From contig NZ_BNJG01000001.1 in the NCBI RefSeq assembly GCF_016587375.1, positions 3,602,001 to 3,666,000 of the forward strand: 64,000 nt of DNA, written 5' to 3'. A model generated the notes under the pieces. The model was not told where the DNA came from. It worked only from the letters and a program-made list of their open reading frames with translations, and searched no databases. This DNA comes from Ktedonobacter robiniae. Its GTDB lineage: Bacteria; Chloroflexota; Ktedonobacteria; Ktedonobacterales; Ktedonobacteraceae. Below, piece by piece: positions 25,131 through 33,431 of the stretch. Made by a program: the position numbers and the translations under genes. Position 1 is the stretch's first letter. Every line of letters starts with the position of its first letter.

Positions 25131-25943
25131 TTAGCGTTGAAGCGAGAACGGTGAGGAGGAATCCCCCTTCTCCTCGTGGAGCTTTTCCAGGAGGGCGCGG
25201 AGCGCTTTTACCTGCTCCTGGGTGGTCTCCAGGCTCTTATCTGCTTCCAGCACCACACCCTGGACATTGAGGGCCTTGAGGGTGCGGGTATCGTTCTCAT
25301 TGAGGCGCCCACCGACACGGATGAAAGCAGGATGCTGGACGGACCCACGAACGGTATTGTAATGGAGAATATCCTCGATGCTCAGGGAGCCAAATGGCTT
25401 CTCGATATCGAAGTCCAGGAGAATCGCGGCAATGCCATCGAGTCCAGACAGGTTACGAATAGTAAAGTATGGTGAAACATCGCCCGAGCGGAGCGGCGAC
25501 ATGATATTTTGGACGGGGAGGATGACGACCTTCTCTACATCTTTGGACTCCTGAGCCAGGAGGTGTGCTGGCGCATTTAATGGCAGCGTGATGTAATTGA
25601 AGCCCTGCTCTTTGATACTGGTAATAGCTTCGCCATTGAGCGATTCGCCATTGCCAGCCAGGTGCAGCCCGAGGACTATATCCTCCTGGTAGGAGCGTGC
25701 TGCGTCAAGCTCTTGCTTTAGTGCGGAGAGAGCAGCGCTATCTTTGCCGTCCCATTGAAAAAGCAGCCCATCGGCACCGGCTTTGAGCGCTGCTTCCGCG
25801 CTGCCCGCGCTAACCGTGGGAAACTCGACGACGATGGCGGCGGCGTGCGCCTTGGATTCGGCTCTGCTTTTGCCCAAAAAGCCCATCCCGCTACCACTTC
25901 GCGCCCGGCGTGCCTGCGTAAACAAATCATGCAGTTTAGCCAT
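25131..25943 (-). CDS. hypothetical protein, TIM-barrel-like
   Basis: A 270-residue protein with no family I can name. The repeating strand-helix pattern suggests an (alpha/beta)8 barrel: AAIVVEFPTVSAGSAEAALKAGADGLLFQW, QEDIVLGLHLAGNGE, FNYITLPLN, KVVILPVQ, IAAILLDFDIEKPFG, AFIRVGG and VQGVVLEAD. The basic N-terminus (LFTQARRARSGSG) lacks a signal sequence. The C-terminus is an acidic helix. It is monocistronic, with a short upstream AGGA. The barrel assignment is from pattern only. Confidence 0.55.
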   Translation of the reverse strand: MAKLHDLFTQARRARSGSGMGFLGKSRAESKAHAAAIVVEFPTVSAGSAEAALKAGADGLLFQWDGKDSAALSALKQELDAARSYQEDIVLGLHLAGNGESLNGEAITSIKEQGFNYITLPLNAPAHLLAQESKDVEKVVILPVQNIMSPLRSGDVSPYFTIRNLSGLDGIAAILLDFDIEKPFGSLSIEDILHYNTVRGSVQHPAFIRVGGRLNENDTRTLKALNVQGVVLEADKSLETTQEQVKALRALLEKLHEEKGDSSSPFSLQR

Positions 25944-26170
25944 ATCCTAACGTGTCTCCTTATCGTTTCACGGCCACCTCCCTGGTGGCCAGTGCGATGC
26001 AATAGAGTAGAAAACGGTTCTGATCAAACTGGATGTTGTGTGCATTATAGCACGTTTTCGCGAGGCCCGGCAGGAGCCCCTTATGGGTTGCGTCTTGTGC
26101 GAAGATAATAGCAGGATGGTAGTGGGAGAGGAGGGAGAACAGAGCAAACAAACGCTAAAGGAGTCAAATC

Positions 26171-27007
26171 GTGATATACGAACAGGTGATGGAGGCGACG
26201 GAAGCTATTCAAGCTCGTGCGCCCCAGAAGCCCCTGGTGGGCTTGATTTTGGGGTCTGGGCTAGGAGATCTGGCGACGGAGATTGAGAACGCCGTAGCGT
26301 TGCCCTACGAAGAAATACCCCACTTTGCGCGCTCGACTGTGGCTGGCCATGCAGGTCAATTACTTATTGGGACCCTGGCAGGCGTGCCTGTGGTTATCAT
26401 GCAGGGGCGCTTTCACCTCTATGAGGGCTATAACGCGACCCAGATCACGCTGCCTGTGCGTGTTATGCACCAGTTGGGCGCGCAGACCCTGATTGTCACC
26501 AATGCCGCCGGTGGAGTCAATCCCGAGTATAAGCCGGGCGATGTCATGTTGATGAGCGATCATATCTTCTTACCGGGTATGGTGGGGATGAGTCCCCTGG
26601 TTGGACCCAACGATGAGCGCTTTGGCGTGCGTTTCCCGGCGGTCGCCAACGCTTACAACGCGGAGTTACGAGCGCTAGCACGTGAGGCGGCGCAGGATGT
26701 TCCGGGCCTGTGCCTACACGAGGGCGTCTATACCATGGTTGTGGGTCCACAGTTTGAGAGCAAGGCCGAGCTGCGCTTCCTGCGCCTGATCGGCTCGGAC
26801 GCAGTAGGCATGTCGACGGTGCCTGAGGCTGTAATTGCCCGACATATGGAGATGCGTGTCCTGGGCATGAGCCTGATTACGAATACCGCCACGGGCGCGG
26901 AGCAGGAAGAGGTGGATCATGTGAGCGTGCTGGAGGTGGCGAACGCCGCACGTCCGAAGTTCGCCACCCTGGCGCGAGGAATTTTGCGCAGGTTGGCCCT
27001 GCTATAA
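26171..27007 (+). CDS. purine nucleoside phosphorylase (trimeric, PNP-I)
   Basis: Cleaves inosine or guanosine with phosphate to free base and ribose-1-phosphate for purine salvage. The 278-residue protein has GLILGSGLGDLATEIENAV, the phosphate-binding STVAGHAGQLLIGTLAG and GRFHLYEGY, the conserved IVTNAAGGVNPEYKPGDVMLMSDHI and the base-site MSTVPEAVIARH. The GTG start at 26171 has AAAGGAG eight bases upstream. A degraded copy of its middle and end lies at 28108-28620, so this is the functional member of a duplicated pair. Confidence 0.95.
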   Translation: MIYEQVMEATEAIQARAPQKPLVGLILGSGLGDLATEIENAVALPYEEIPHFARSTVAGHAGQLLIGTLAGVPVVIMQGRFHLYEGYNATQITLPVRVMHQLGAQTLIVTNAAGGVNPEYKPGDVMLMSDHIFLPGMVGMSPLVGPNDERFGVRFPAVANAYNAELRALAREAAQDVPGLCLHEGVYTMVVGPQFESKAELRFLRLIGSDAVGMSTVPEAVIARHMEMRVLGMSLITNTATGAEQEEVDHVSVLEVANAARPKFATLARGILRRLALL

Positions 27008-27011
27008 GCGA

Positions 27012-27133
27012 TTAGGCTATCGTGACTTGCATATAGCTCCACTTGAAGCGTTGCCCCTTCCAGTCAACGACATAGACGAGATAGTATGTACCAGGTTGGA
27101 CCGATGTACTGACCTGGTACTGCCAGCTCAGAA
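27012..27133 (-). pseudogene. C-terminal stub of a membrane-anchored secreted protein
   Basis: The minus strand reads LSWQYQVSTSVQPGTYYLVY followed by VVDWKGQRFKW and a stop at 27012-27014. This matches the ends of the two intact paralogs at 28628 (VSWKYKVATSVAPGAYYLIF, LTNWQSQRYNW) and 29589 (PGTYYLVVLTDW). A stop codon lies a few codons upstream and no more of the gene survives. It starts 5 bases after the PNP stop codon, the same convergent arrangement seen at 28620/28628. Confidence 0.8.
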
Positions 27134-27140
27134 AACGCTA

Positions 27141-27641
27141 TTAGTGACAATCGCCAAGAGGTGCTATGCTAGCGGTACCGACCCAATTATTAACACCTCT
27201 ATTATCTACTAGATCAACCTCTCCATAGTAACATTTGCTCATGTCAAAATATGATCCCGTCCAAAAAACACTGTTAGCACGATATCCTGCGCTATTTTCC
27301 AGATATCCGGGATAATCAGTATATTCTACGTATACATACACATGTTGCCAAGTGTTGTTATTGCTCCAAAACGAAGCCGCTATTCCATTGGTGGAACAGA
27401 GCCAGTAGAGGCCAAGTGATCCCTCTAAGTGCCCATAAGAATCATAAACATTTGTTCCAGTTAGTGCACCACCAGAACAGCCAGCTGCAACTGCATGTGC
27501 TTTGGGAGTTGAGGTAGCTGCATGTGCTTTGGGAGTTGAGAAGCCTGGTACGAAAGCTAATGTCAAACTAAGTATGCTGCTAACCAAGATTACGAGAGTA
27601 ATTCGAGAAACAATCCCTTTTCTTAAATTTGTACTAAACAT
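27141..27641 (-). CDS. small secreted protein
   Basis: A 166-residue protein with a signal peptide (basic NLRKGIVSR, hydrophobic ITLVILVSSILSLTLAFV, then SKIP-like AHA sites). The TPKAHA segment occurs twice because a ~24-base unit is duplicated in the DNA. The mature ~115 residues have four cysteines (GCSGGALTG, YWLCST, KCYYGE, LGDC) and are rich in Tyr, Asn and Trp. It loosely recalls DUF2690-type secreted proteins, but I would not assign it. The ATG has AAGGAGA upstream and a predicted promoter at 27755-27783. It is inserted within the decayed PNP duplication. Confidence 0.7.
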   Translation of the reverse strand: MFSTNLRKGIVSRITLVILVSSILSLTLAFVPGFSTPKAHAATSTPKAHAVAAGCSGGALTGTNVYDSYGHLEGSLGLYWLCSTNGIAASFWSNNNTWQHVYVYVEYTDYPGYLENSAGYRANSVFWTGSYFDMSKCYYGEVDLVDNRGVNNWVGTASIAPLGDCH

Positions 27642-27670
27642 GATTGCTATGTCTCCTTACAAAGCAATAC

Positions 27671-27700
27671 TGGTATTTTCATGTTTTGAGTAAAATACCA
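27671..27700. promoter_or_regulatory. 9-bp inverted repeat in the leader of the secreted-protein gene
   Basis: TGGTATTTT and AAAATACCA are separated by 12 bases, between the predicted promoter and the ribosome site. It may be an operator or a weak RNA hairpin. Confidence 0.35.
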
Positions 27701-27754
27701 AAAAATAAGGCATTCTTTTGTAGAAGCCTAAGTAAAAATATATACTTGTTTTTA

Positions 27755-27783
27755 ATTGTATAATAAGACAATATTTTTTTCAA
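27755..27783 (-). promoter_or_regulatory. predicted promoter of the small secreted-protein gene
   Basis: On the minus strand TTGAAA (27778-27783) and TACAAT (27755-27760) with a 17-base spacer. The surrounding 27642-28073 stretch is strongly AT-rich, with no other gene visible. Confidence 0.5.
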
Positions 27784-28073
27784 GTATCTTGTAGATGTGA
27801 TATTCTGTTTCAGTATATGTAGCTTTATGTTATTTTGTAACGTTTGGTATAGTGTATTTGTTTTATATCCCTATGAATACCTATAGAGATATAAAAACCT
27901 AGAGGCGCTATAAAATCAAAAGTAATTTATAAAAGAGGTAGATTGTAAGAGAGTGCCTTATGACGATAAATAGATGTATGAAGTAGTTAAAACCACCTCG
28001 CGTGAAGATAATAATGCTATGACTAGAGGGAAGAAGGAAAAGGGGAAAAAGTTATAAGAAGACTATAATGTGG

Positions 28074-28107
28074 GGTTCTTCATCCTGCTACGAAAGGATG
28101 AAGAACC
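28074..28107. terminator. 13-bp hairpin at the left edge of the PNP pseudogene
   Basis: Arms 28074-28086 and 28095-28107 pair perfectly with an 8-base loop. Homology to the intact PNP gene starts immediately after it. It may be a terminator or may mark the breakpoint of the duplication. Confidence 0.45.
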
Positions 28108-28620
28108 TAATACGGTTCAGATCACGCTGCCTTTGCTCTGCATCTATGTGTTGGGATAACGAATATTGATTGTCACTAATGCTGTTGGCGTCAATCCTGG
28201 GCATAAACCAGACGATGTGATGCTGATGAGTGAACATATCTTTTTACCGGGCATGGTGGGGATGGTTCCTCTGATTAGTCCCAACAGTGAGCGCTTCCCG
28301 GCGCTGGCCAATGTCTACAGTCCAGAGTTGCGTGCTCGTGCGGGAGGCGACGCAGGATGTTCCTGGTCTGCATCTACACGAGGGTGTCTATACCATGGAG
28401 GTGGGTCCGCAGTTTAAGAGCAAAACCGAGCTGCGCTTCCTGCGCCTGATTGGCTCAGATGCGATGGACATGCCCACCACATCTGAGGCCGTTATTGCTT
28501 GGCATATGGCGATGCGCGTCCTGGGGCATGAGCCTGGTTGCGAATATGGCCATGGGCGATGAGCAGTAAGAAGTGAACCATGCAAGCGCGCAGGAAGTAG
28601 TGAACACCACGTATCCAAAC
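28108..28620 (+). pseudogene. decayed copy of purine nucleoside phosphorylase
   Basis: Nucleotide and protein similarity to the intact gene at 26171-27007, from its residue ~90 to near its end. One frame reads GVNPGHKPDDVMLMSEHIFL, a second reads DVPGLHLHEGVYTMEVGPQF, KTELRFLRLIGSDAMD and SEAVIAWHMAMRVLG. Frameshifts, internal deletions and lost start and C-terminus show it is dead. It converges with the membrane-anchored gene at 28628, repeating the layout of the intact unit. Confidence 0.9.
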
Positions 28621-28627
28621 CATCTTC

Positions 28628-29314
28628 TTATTGGATCGTAATTGCACGAGCGTTCCAGTTGTAGCGTTGGCTTTGCCAGTTGGTTAGGAAGATGAGGTAA
28701 TAAGCGCCGGGAGCAACCGAAGTTGCTACCTTGTACTTCCAGGATACCTTACCATCATTGTCACAGGGTTGTACTTGTTGTGTGTTGCTGTCGAAGACTA
28801 GCGCGTTTTGCTCTTCATTTGGCATAGGTTGGATAACACTCTTCAGTAAGGCATCTTTTGCGCTATCAAGTGTTTGTTTGTAATTTTGGTCTTTGGTAAG
28901 CCACATTTTGCAGGTAATACCAGAAGCTTTTAATGCCTCGCCCTCACAAGTTCCTGATTTTTTAGATGTAGCCTGGATGCTTGTAGTATAGGTTGTTGTA
29001 CCATCTGCTTTCAATGTATATTGATCTAGCGTTGGATGAGGGCACCCTAAGCCAACTGCCGCCACATTGACTGTAGGCTGGGTCGTAGGGGAGGAAGTGG
29101 GCGTTTGTGTCTTTGTTGCGACCGGTGATTGTTTGGTAATATTCGTTGTGGGCGGTGTATTTTTGGGTGGGCGATTCATGGCGTTATATGTGAAGCCAGA
29201 AAGCAGGCCTGTAATGGCAAACAGCAAAAGGGCGGTGGTGATTACTGTCTGGGAACGGCTCTTCGTGCGGAGCGTATCTGTGGTTGGTAGATTATTGCGA
29301 TCATATTGTTGCAT
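28628..29314 (-). CDS. membrane-anchored extracellular protein (paralog A)
   Basis: A 228-residue protein: a short cytoplasmic N-terminus with SRSQ, one membrane segment (TVITTALLLFAITGLLSGF), a Thr/Pro-rich linker of ~40 residues, then an extracellular domain. That domain has paired cysteines (LGCPHP, KSGTCEG, ITCKMWLTK, VQPCDN) and ends WKYKVATSVAPGAYYLIFLT, a pattern repeated in the gene at 29589 and in the stub at 27012. No enzymatic motif is visible. A beta-sandwich binding domain is plausible, but this is inference. It stands convergent to the PNP pseudogene. Confidence 0.7.
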   Translation of the reverse strand: MQQYDRNNLPTTDTLRTKSRSQTVITTALLLFAITGLLSGFTYNAMNRPPKNTPPTTNITKQSPVATKTQTPTSSPTTQPTVNVAAVGLGCPHPTLDQYTLKADGTTTYTTSIQATSKKSGTCEGEALKASGITCKMWLTKDQNYKQTLDSAKDALLKSVIQPMPNEEQNALVFDSNTQQVQPCDNDGKVSWKYKVATSVAPGAYYLIFLTNWQSQRYNWNARAITIQ

Positions 29315-29458
29315 GCTGCAAGCGCTCTCTTCTTCTCATGAAATACTCTGTGTGTATATCTAAATATTTTGTTGATACGTATTCATGATACCATGCTGGC
29401 GAGAAGGGGATTAGAAAACAGGACTAAGTGTAGCCCAAAATGGGGACGTACTTCTGAT

Positions 29459-29509
29459 CCGAAACCCTGAGCGCGAAGCGCTAGTCACGGCAGTGACGTT
29501 GGGTTTCGG
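29459..29509. repeat. three-way-junction repeat, copy 1
   Basis: A 51-base element with an outer stem CCGAAACCC / GGGTTTCGG and two inner hairpins, AGCGC-GCGCT and GTCAC-GTGAC. A second copy at 42919-42968 keeps all three stems with matching base changes. It lies between two paralogous membrane genes; the rest of 29315-29588 shows no gene. Confidence 0.7.
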
Positions 29510-29588
29510 AATAAGATCATACTCATGAGAATGTGAAACTGGCGGCATTTAAAAGGGGGAAGCAAGGTGGCTCTGCTCGTTTGTGTGC

Positions 29589-30308
29589 TCAGGCGTGAGC
29601 TGCTTTGACTGTGAAATAGAGCCAGGTCCAGTTGGCGTAGGTGCCATCCCAGTCTGTTAGCACAACGAGGTAGTAGGTCCCAGGCTTTACCTCGGGCGAG
29701 ACGCCAAATTTCCAGGTTCCCTGTCCCTGACCATTGCTTGCTTGCACCTGGGGCGTGGTGGCGTCGAACTGGAGCCCGTTGGCGATCTCATGCGTAAGAG
29801 GAGACTGGAGCTTGTTGAGGTCTGACCAGGTAGATGCAGGAATATCGATGCGTTTGTTACTGGGAACTTTTGTCAGCCAGAGCCTGAAGGTGATGCCTTT
29901 CTGGTGAATAGCATTCCCAGATTTGGTACATGTGCCAGATTTATCGACGGCATGCGCTGAGAGTGTATACGCAACCTCGCCGTTGGCTACGCCCTGGTAG
30001 ACACCCTGATCGATCAAGGGGCAGTTGAGCGGAACTTTGTTGATGGGCGTGGTATGGGTGCTGGTCGCCGTAATGTGGGTAGTGGCGGCCAGCGCTTGTG
30101 GGCTTTTTTGTGGGCCTTTGAGGTGCTGGAAGATGCCCACGGTCATACCAAGAATCAGTCCTGAGAGCGCGAAGAGGAGCATAGCGATAATGATGACACC
30201 CACCACGCTTCCACCTTGTGTGTATGGCGAGCGTGGGTTGATTGTGTGAGTGGGCGACAGATAGTTGTCCTGTCCCCTTGAAGGTGTTTTAAATGGCGAT
30301 GCGGGCAT
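29589..30308 (-). CDS. membrane-anchored extracellular protein (paralog B)
   Basis: A 239-residue product when started at ATG 30308 (MPASPFKTPSRG). The longer open frame to 30470 would include a hairpin and lacks a ribosome site. The order is a polar N-terminus, a membrane segment (VVGVIIIAMLLFALSGLILGM), a Thr-rich linker, and an extracellular domain with NCPLID, SGTCTKSG, FRLWLTK and PGTYYLVVLTDW, aligned throughout with paralog A and the stub at 27012. It has two fewer cysteines than paralog A. Function unknown. Confidence 0.65.
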   Translation of the reverse strand: MPASPFKTPSRGQDNYLSPTHTINPRSPYTQGGSVVGVIIIAMLLFALSGLILGMTVGIFQHLKGPQKSPQALAATTHITATSTHTTPINKVPLNCPLIDQGVYQGVANGEVAYTLSAHAVDKSGTCTKSGNAIHQKGITFRLWLTKVPSNKRIDIPASTWSDLNKLQSPLTHEIANGLQFDATTPQVQASNGQGQGTWKFGVSPEVKPGTYYLVVLTDWDGTYANWTWLYFTVKAAHA

Positions 30309-30453
30309 GTGGTGTGTATGCTCTTTCTTGTGTCTTTCTGACCGATATGTTTCCTTATCATACCATGCTTTAGTAAAGATGACATATGATTTCTTGCGTG
30401 ATAGGCCAAATTGGTAGTCTTGAGTGATCCAGATAATCTGTGTCGCGAAAGAG

Positions 30454-30490
30454 AGGCCAACCGGTGTCATGGGGGAGAACCGGTTGGCCT
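30454..30490. terminator. 12-bp hairpin upstream of paralog B
   Basis: AGGCCAACCGGT / ACCGGTTGGCCT with a 13-base loop. It lies in the 30309-30705 gap between divergent genes, so it may be regulatory rather than a terminator. A second small inverted repeat TTTGCAG / CTGCAAA is at 30582-30601. Confidence 0.4.
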
Positions 30491-30705
30491 ACCCAGTGTA
30501 GGGGGTGTGGGGAAGTGCTGGGTAGAGATATGCTCTCTGTGAAAAGAGAACGCATGCCTCTATCAATTTGGGGCAGTATTTTTTGCAGGGTGAACTGCAA
30601 ACAATATGGTAGAATATGGAAATGGAAGGATCGTTGAGAGCGGGACCTGGGTATGGTATTGGTATGATATTGGACCCATGACGCTCGACAAAGGAGTCTG
30701 ATTAT

Positions 30706-30954
30706 ATGGGTTTTCATCCCTTAGAACTTGCGGTTCTGGCCGTGGTAGTGCTGGCCATCTTTGGCCCGAAGACCCTCTCTTCGTTTATGCATAGCGCCGG
30801 TAAAACTGCGGGACAGGCCAAGCAGGCCAAAGATAAGTTTATGGCTGAAGTGCCGGTTGAAGATTTTTCGAAACTGAAAGACCAGGTGAATGCGGTCTCC
30901 AACCCTGGCAAAGCCGTGCAGAAGATGTTGCTCGAAGAGAAAAAAGCTGAATAG
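30706..30954 (+). CDS. TatA/TatE-like twin-arginine translocase subunit
   Basis: An 82-residue protein with the TatA plan: a short N-terminus, one membrane helix (LELAVLAVVVLAIFGPKTL) with the FGPK hinge, then an amphipathic basic helix (HSAGKTAGQAKQAKDKFM) and a charged tail. TatA oligomers form the export path for folded proteins. ATG follows AAAGGAG by 9 bases. No tatC is next to it, and the Phe-Gly hinge is the main support. A Tat role is likely but not certain. The pterin dehydratase gene starts 24 bases downstream and is probably co-transcribed. Confidence 0.8.
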   Translation: MGFHPLELAVLAVVVLAIFGPKTLSSFMHSAGKTAGQAKQAKDKFMAEVPVEDFSKLKDQVNAVSNPGKAVQKMLLEEKKAE

Positions 30955-30978
30955 CGACGTTCCCTTGTCTCAGGAGAA

Positions 30979-31338
30979 ATGGCTATAATGGCAGAACTGG
31001 CTTCTATGAAATGTGAGGCGTGCCGTGCTGAGTCACCTCGTGCCACAGCCGAAGAGATCAACAGCTATATCGCTGAAATTCCCGGTTGGAAGACTGTTGA
31101 GCATGAGGGTGTGCTGCACCTGGAGCGCCGGTACAAGGTCAAAGATTTTGCCACCGCCCTGGAATTGACAAACAAGATAGGGACCCTGGCAGAGCAAGAG
31201 GGGCATCATCCCGCCATTACGCTCCAGTGGGGCCTGGTGGATGTGGCGTGGTGGACGCATGCCATTCGCGGCCTGCATCGCAATGACTTTATTATGGCCG
31301 CCAAAACTGAAGGACTTTTTAATGCCCTCAAAAAGTAG
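30979..31338 (+). CDS. pterin-4-alpha-carbinolamine dehydratase
   Basis: A 119-residue protein of the PCD/DCoH family, which dehydrates 4a-hydroxytetrahydrobiopterin and recycles pterin cofactor. The signature EGHHPAITLQWGLVDVAWWTH holds the active-site His pair and the downstream His. A ~30-residue N-terminal extension with two Cys precedes the usual start. Two ATGs (30979, 30988) are possible; the second is better spaced from CAGGAG. No aromatic-amino-acid hydroxylase is nearby, and standalone bacterial PCDs often have unclear partners. The gene ends at a strong terminator. Confidence 0.88.
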   Translation: MAIMAELASMKCEACRAESPRATAEEINSYIAEIPGWKTVEHEGVLHLERRYKVKDFATALELTNKIGTLAEQEGHHPAITLQWGLVDVAWWTHAIRGLHRNDFIMAAKTEGLFNALKK

Positions 31339-31355
31339 GTAGAATTTGAAGTAAG

Positions 31356-31390
31356 AAAGCAGGCAAGTAGGTGCTGTTGCCTGCTTTTTT
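31356..31390 (+). terminator. intrinsic terminator of the tatA-like/PCD transcript
   Basis: An 11-bp perfect stem AAAGCAGGCAA / TTGCCTGCTTT with a 10-base loop and T6 run: a classical rho-independent terminator. Confidence 0.9.
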
Positions 31391-31396
31391 CTCTGG

Positions 31397-32062
31397 CTAG
31401 ACGCGAAAGAGGCCTGGGCGAGTGGCGGGTCCCTGCCCTGAGAGGCTAATGACGTCTACGCTCTTGTTGAGTGCCTCTGGTTGCAGAAGAGCCTGTACCA
31501 GGACTTCTGCGGCGTCCTGGCGCGAAATCATACCATCGGTTGGCAGGGGATGGGGAGCCACAAAGATATCCTCGCCGCCTGGTTCGTTGTTCAGGCCTCC
31601 CGGGTGGACAATGGTATAGGTCAGACCGCTCGCGATTAAAGCTTGCTCGGCCTTATATTTGGCGCGGAGAACCCGGGTCAGGGGAGGGATGCGTTCGGGC
31701 TTGTTGGTGCTCATGGAAGAGCAAAGCACTACTTGCTGGATACCCGTTGCTTTCGCTGCCGTGATAAGATGCATAACAGTGGTGTACTCGCTCTCCTCGA
31801 TAAGCTCCAAGTCGCTCATCGAGCGGGTGCCAATGGTGCTAATAACCGCGCTGACCCCCTGCATCGCATCCTCCAGCGTCTCCTCGTTGAGGTGTTCGCT
31901 GATCACAATTTCTGTATTGGATGAGTTCAGGCCCGCCGCTTTTTGTGCGCTACGAACGACAGCGCGGACGGGAATATGTTTTGCCTGGAGGGAGGCCACC
32001 ACCTGGCGCCCTGTCTCGCCGTTGGCTCCCAGTACCAGGACACGTCCAGTAAATTGTGCCAT
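31397..32062 (-). CDS. atypical SDR / NmrA-like NAD(P)-binding protein
   Basis: A 221-residue Rossmann protein with the nucleotide motif VLVLGANGETGRQVVASL, an AVVRSAQKA strand-turn, GVSAVISTIG, SSMSTNKP and the TYTIVHPGGLNNE motif of atypical SDRs (SDR_a5 type). Such proteins bind NAD(P) to reduce small substrates or act as redox sensors. The catalytic Tyr-Lys pair of classical SDRs is replaced by a YKAEQALIAS helix. The substrate is unknown. It converges with the terminated tatA-like operon. Confidence 0.85.
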   Translation of the reverse strand: MAQFTGRVLVLGANGETGRQVVASLQAKHIPVRAVVRSAQKAAGLNSSNTEIVISEHLNEETLEDAMQGVSAVISTIGTRSMSDLELIEESEYTTVMHLITAAKATGIQQVVLCSSMSTNKPERIPPLTRVLRAKYKAEQALIASGLTYTIVHPGGLNNEPGGEDIFVAPHPLPTDGMISRQDAAEVLVQALLQPEALNKSVDVISLSGQGPATRPGLFRV

Positions 32063-32143
32063 GGATAATCTACCACTCCTTACAAAACATGTTTCTATGT
32101 GTCTATTGTATAGCGCGGTACTATCCTGGAATGTCGCCTATGG

Positions 32144-32620
32144 TTAGCGTTCGAGAAGCGCCACGGCCTGGCAGGCGATGCCTTCGCGTCGTCCGACAAA
32201 GCCTAGGCCATCGGTGGTGGCGGCCTTTACGCTGACCTGGTCAATATCCAGGCGCAGGTGTTTGGCGATGTGTTCACGCATGGCCAGGCAGTGTCCCGCG
32301 AGCTTTGGGCGCTGGGCAATGATCATCACATCAATGTTGCTGATTTTCCACTGGTGTTGCTCTAATAGGTCGCGGGTATATTCCAGAAAAACAGTGCTGG
32401 GTTGATCCTTCCAGCGAGGATCTTCGGAGGGGAAGTGTTGCCCGATATCGCCGAGTGCCGCGGCCCCCATTAGCGCGTTGACCACGCTGTGCAGAACGGC
32501 GTCCGCGTCTGAATGGCCGGCCAGGCCATACTCATAAGGGATCTGGACGCCTCCCAGGATGAGGGGGCGGTCGGGCGCGAAGGCGTGTACATCATAGCCA
32601 GTACCAATACGCATTGTCAT
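32144..32620 (-). CDS. ispF: 2-C-methyl-D-erythritol 2,4-cyclodiphosphate synthase
   Basis: Closes CDP-ME-2-phosphate to the cyclic diphosphate in the fifth MEP-pathway step. The 158-residue enzyme has [10 protein letters not shown] with the zinc Asp/His pair, the conserved [32 protein letters not shown], split here only to show the motif, and the C-terminal [25 protein letters not shown]. Its ATG overlaps the ispD stop by 4 bases, so the two are translated together. Confidence 0.97.
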   Translation of the reverse strand: [158 protein letters not shown]

Positions 32621-33312
32621 CGTGTTTGTCCTTTGATAAAAACTTCCGCAAAGAGGAGATCCTCCTGGGTGGTAATCTTGATGTTGGTGTACGAGCCGGG
32701 AAAGACGGCGACGGCATGCCCCAGGCGCTCAAGCAAGGTCGCATCGTCCGTCATATCCTCCTGTGCGAGCGGTGTATGATGGGCCTGGTGAATGAGTGGG
32801 AAGGCAAAGACCTGGGGGGTCTGCACAGCCCACAAGAGTGCGCGGTCAGGCGTCTCAGTAATGATGCCCTCGCGTACCTGTTTGATGGTATCTTTCACTG
32901 GAACGGCGGCAATGGCCGCTTGATGCTCTTGTGCGGCCAGGAGACCCGCGGCCAGGATGTCCTGGGTTACAAAGGGTCGCGCGGCATCATGGATCATGAC
33001 CCATCGGCAGGTGGGGACCTGTCGTGCCAGCTCGTCGAGTCCATGACGAACTGAGTCCTGGCGGCGAGCGCCACCGGGAATGACCGCGATGACTTTCTGC
33101 CACTGTTCGCGCTGGCAAAGATCGTCCACATCGGCAAGGCGCTCCGCGTTGGTCACGATCACAATGGTATCTATGAGAGGCGAAGCCTGGAAGGTATCGA
33201 TGGTATGAGCCAGGGTTACGCGGCCCGCAAGCGAGAGCCAGAGCTTATCTCGGCCCTGCATGCGCCGGCTGGAACCTGCGGCCACAATAACGGCGGCTGA
33301 CGTTTCTTGCAT
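32617..33312 (-). CDS. ispD: 2-C-methyl-D-erythritol 4-phosphate cytidylyltransferase
   Basis: Transfers CMP from CTP to MEP in the third step of the pathway. The 231-residue protein has the nucleotidyltransferase motif AVIVAAGSSRRMQGRDKLWL, WVMIHDAARPFVT with the catalytic Asp, the VPVKDTIKQV motif and TPQVFAFPLI. It overlaps ispF by 4 bases (ATGA). With ispE at 22796, three of the pathway's genes lie in this window. Confidence 0.96.
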   Translation of the reverse strand: MQETSAAVIVAAGSSRRMQGRDKLWLSLAGRVTLAHTIDTFQASPLIDTIVIVTNAERLADVDDLCQREQWQKVIAVIPGGARRQDSVRHGLDELARQVPTCRWVMIHDAARPFVTQDILAAGLLAAQEHQAAIAAVPVKDTIKQVREGIITETPDRALLWAVQTPQVFAFPLIHQAHHTPLAQEDMTDDATLLERLGHAVAVFPGSYTNIKITTQEDLLFAEVFIKGQTR

Positions 33313-33431
33313 AATACTATGAGGAGCTATTCCTCGGCCTTTCTCCGTAGTGAGCGTGTGCTAGCGTCTCTCCGTGTTCCCTACCACCTGGAATGAGACG
33401 AGGTGATAGGTGCTCAACGGGTCAAAAAGAA

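Noticed and set aside
27671..27700. RNA thermometer before the secreted-protein gene
   Set aside because: The 9-bp repeat does not cover the ribosome site, so it cannot directly sequester it.
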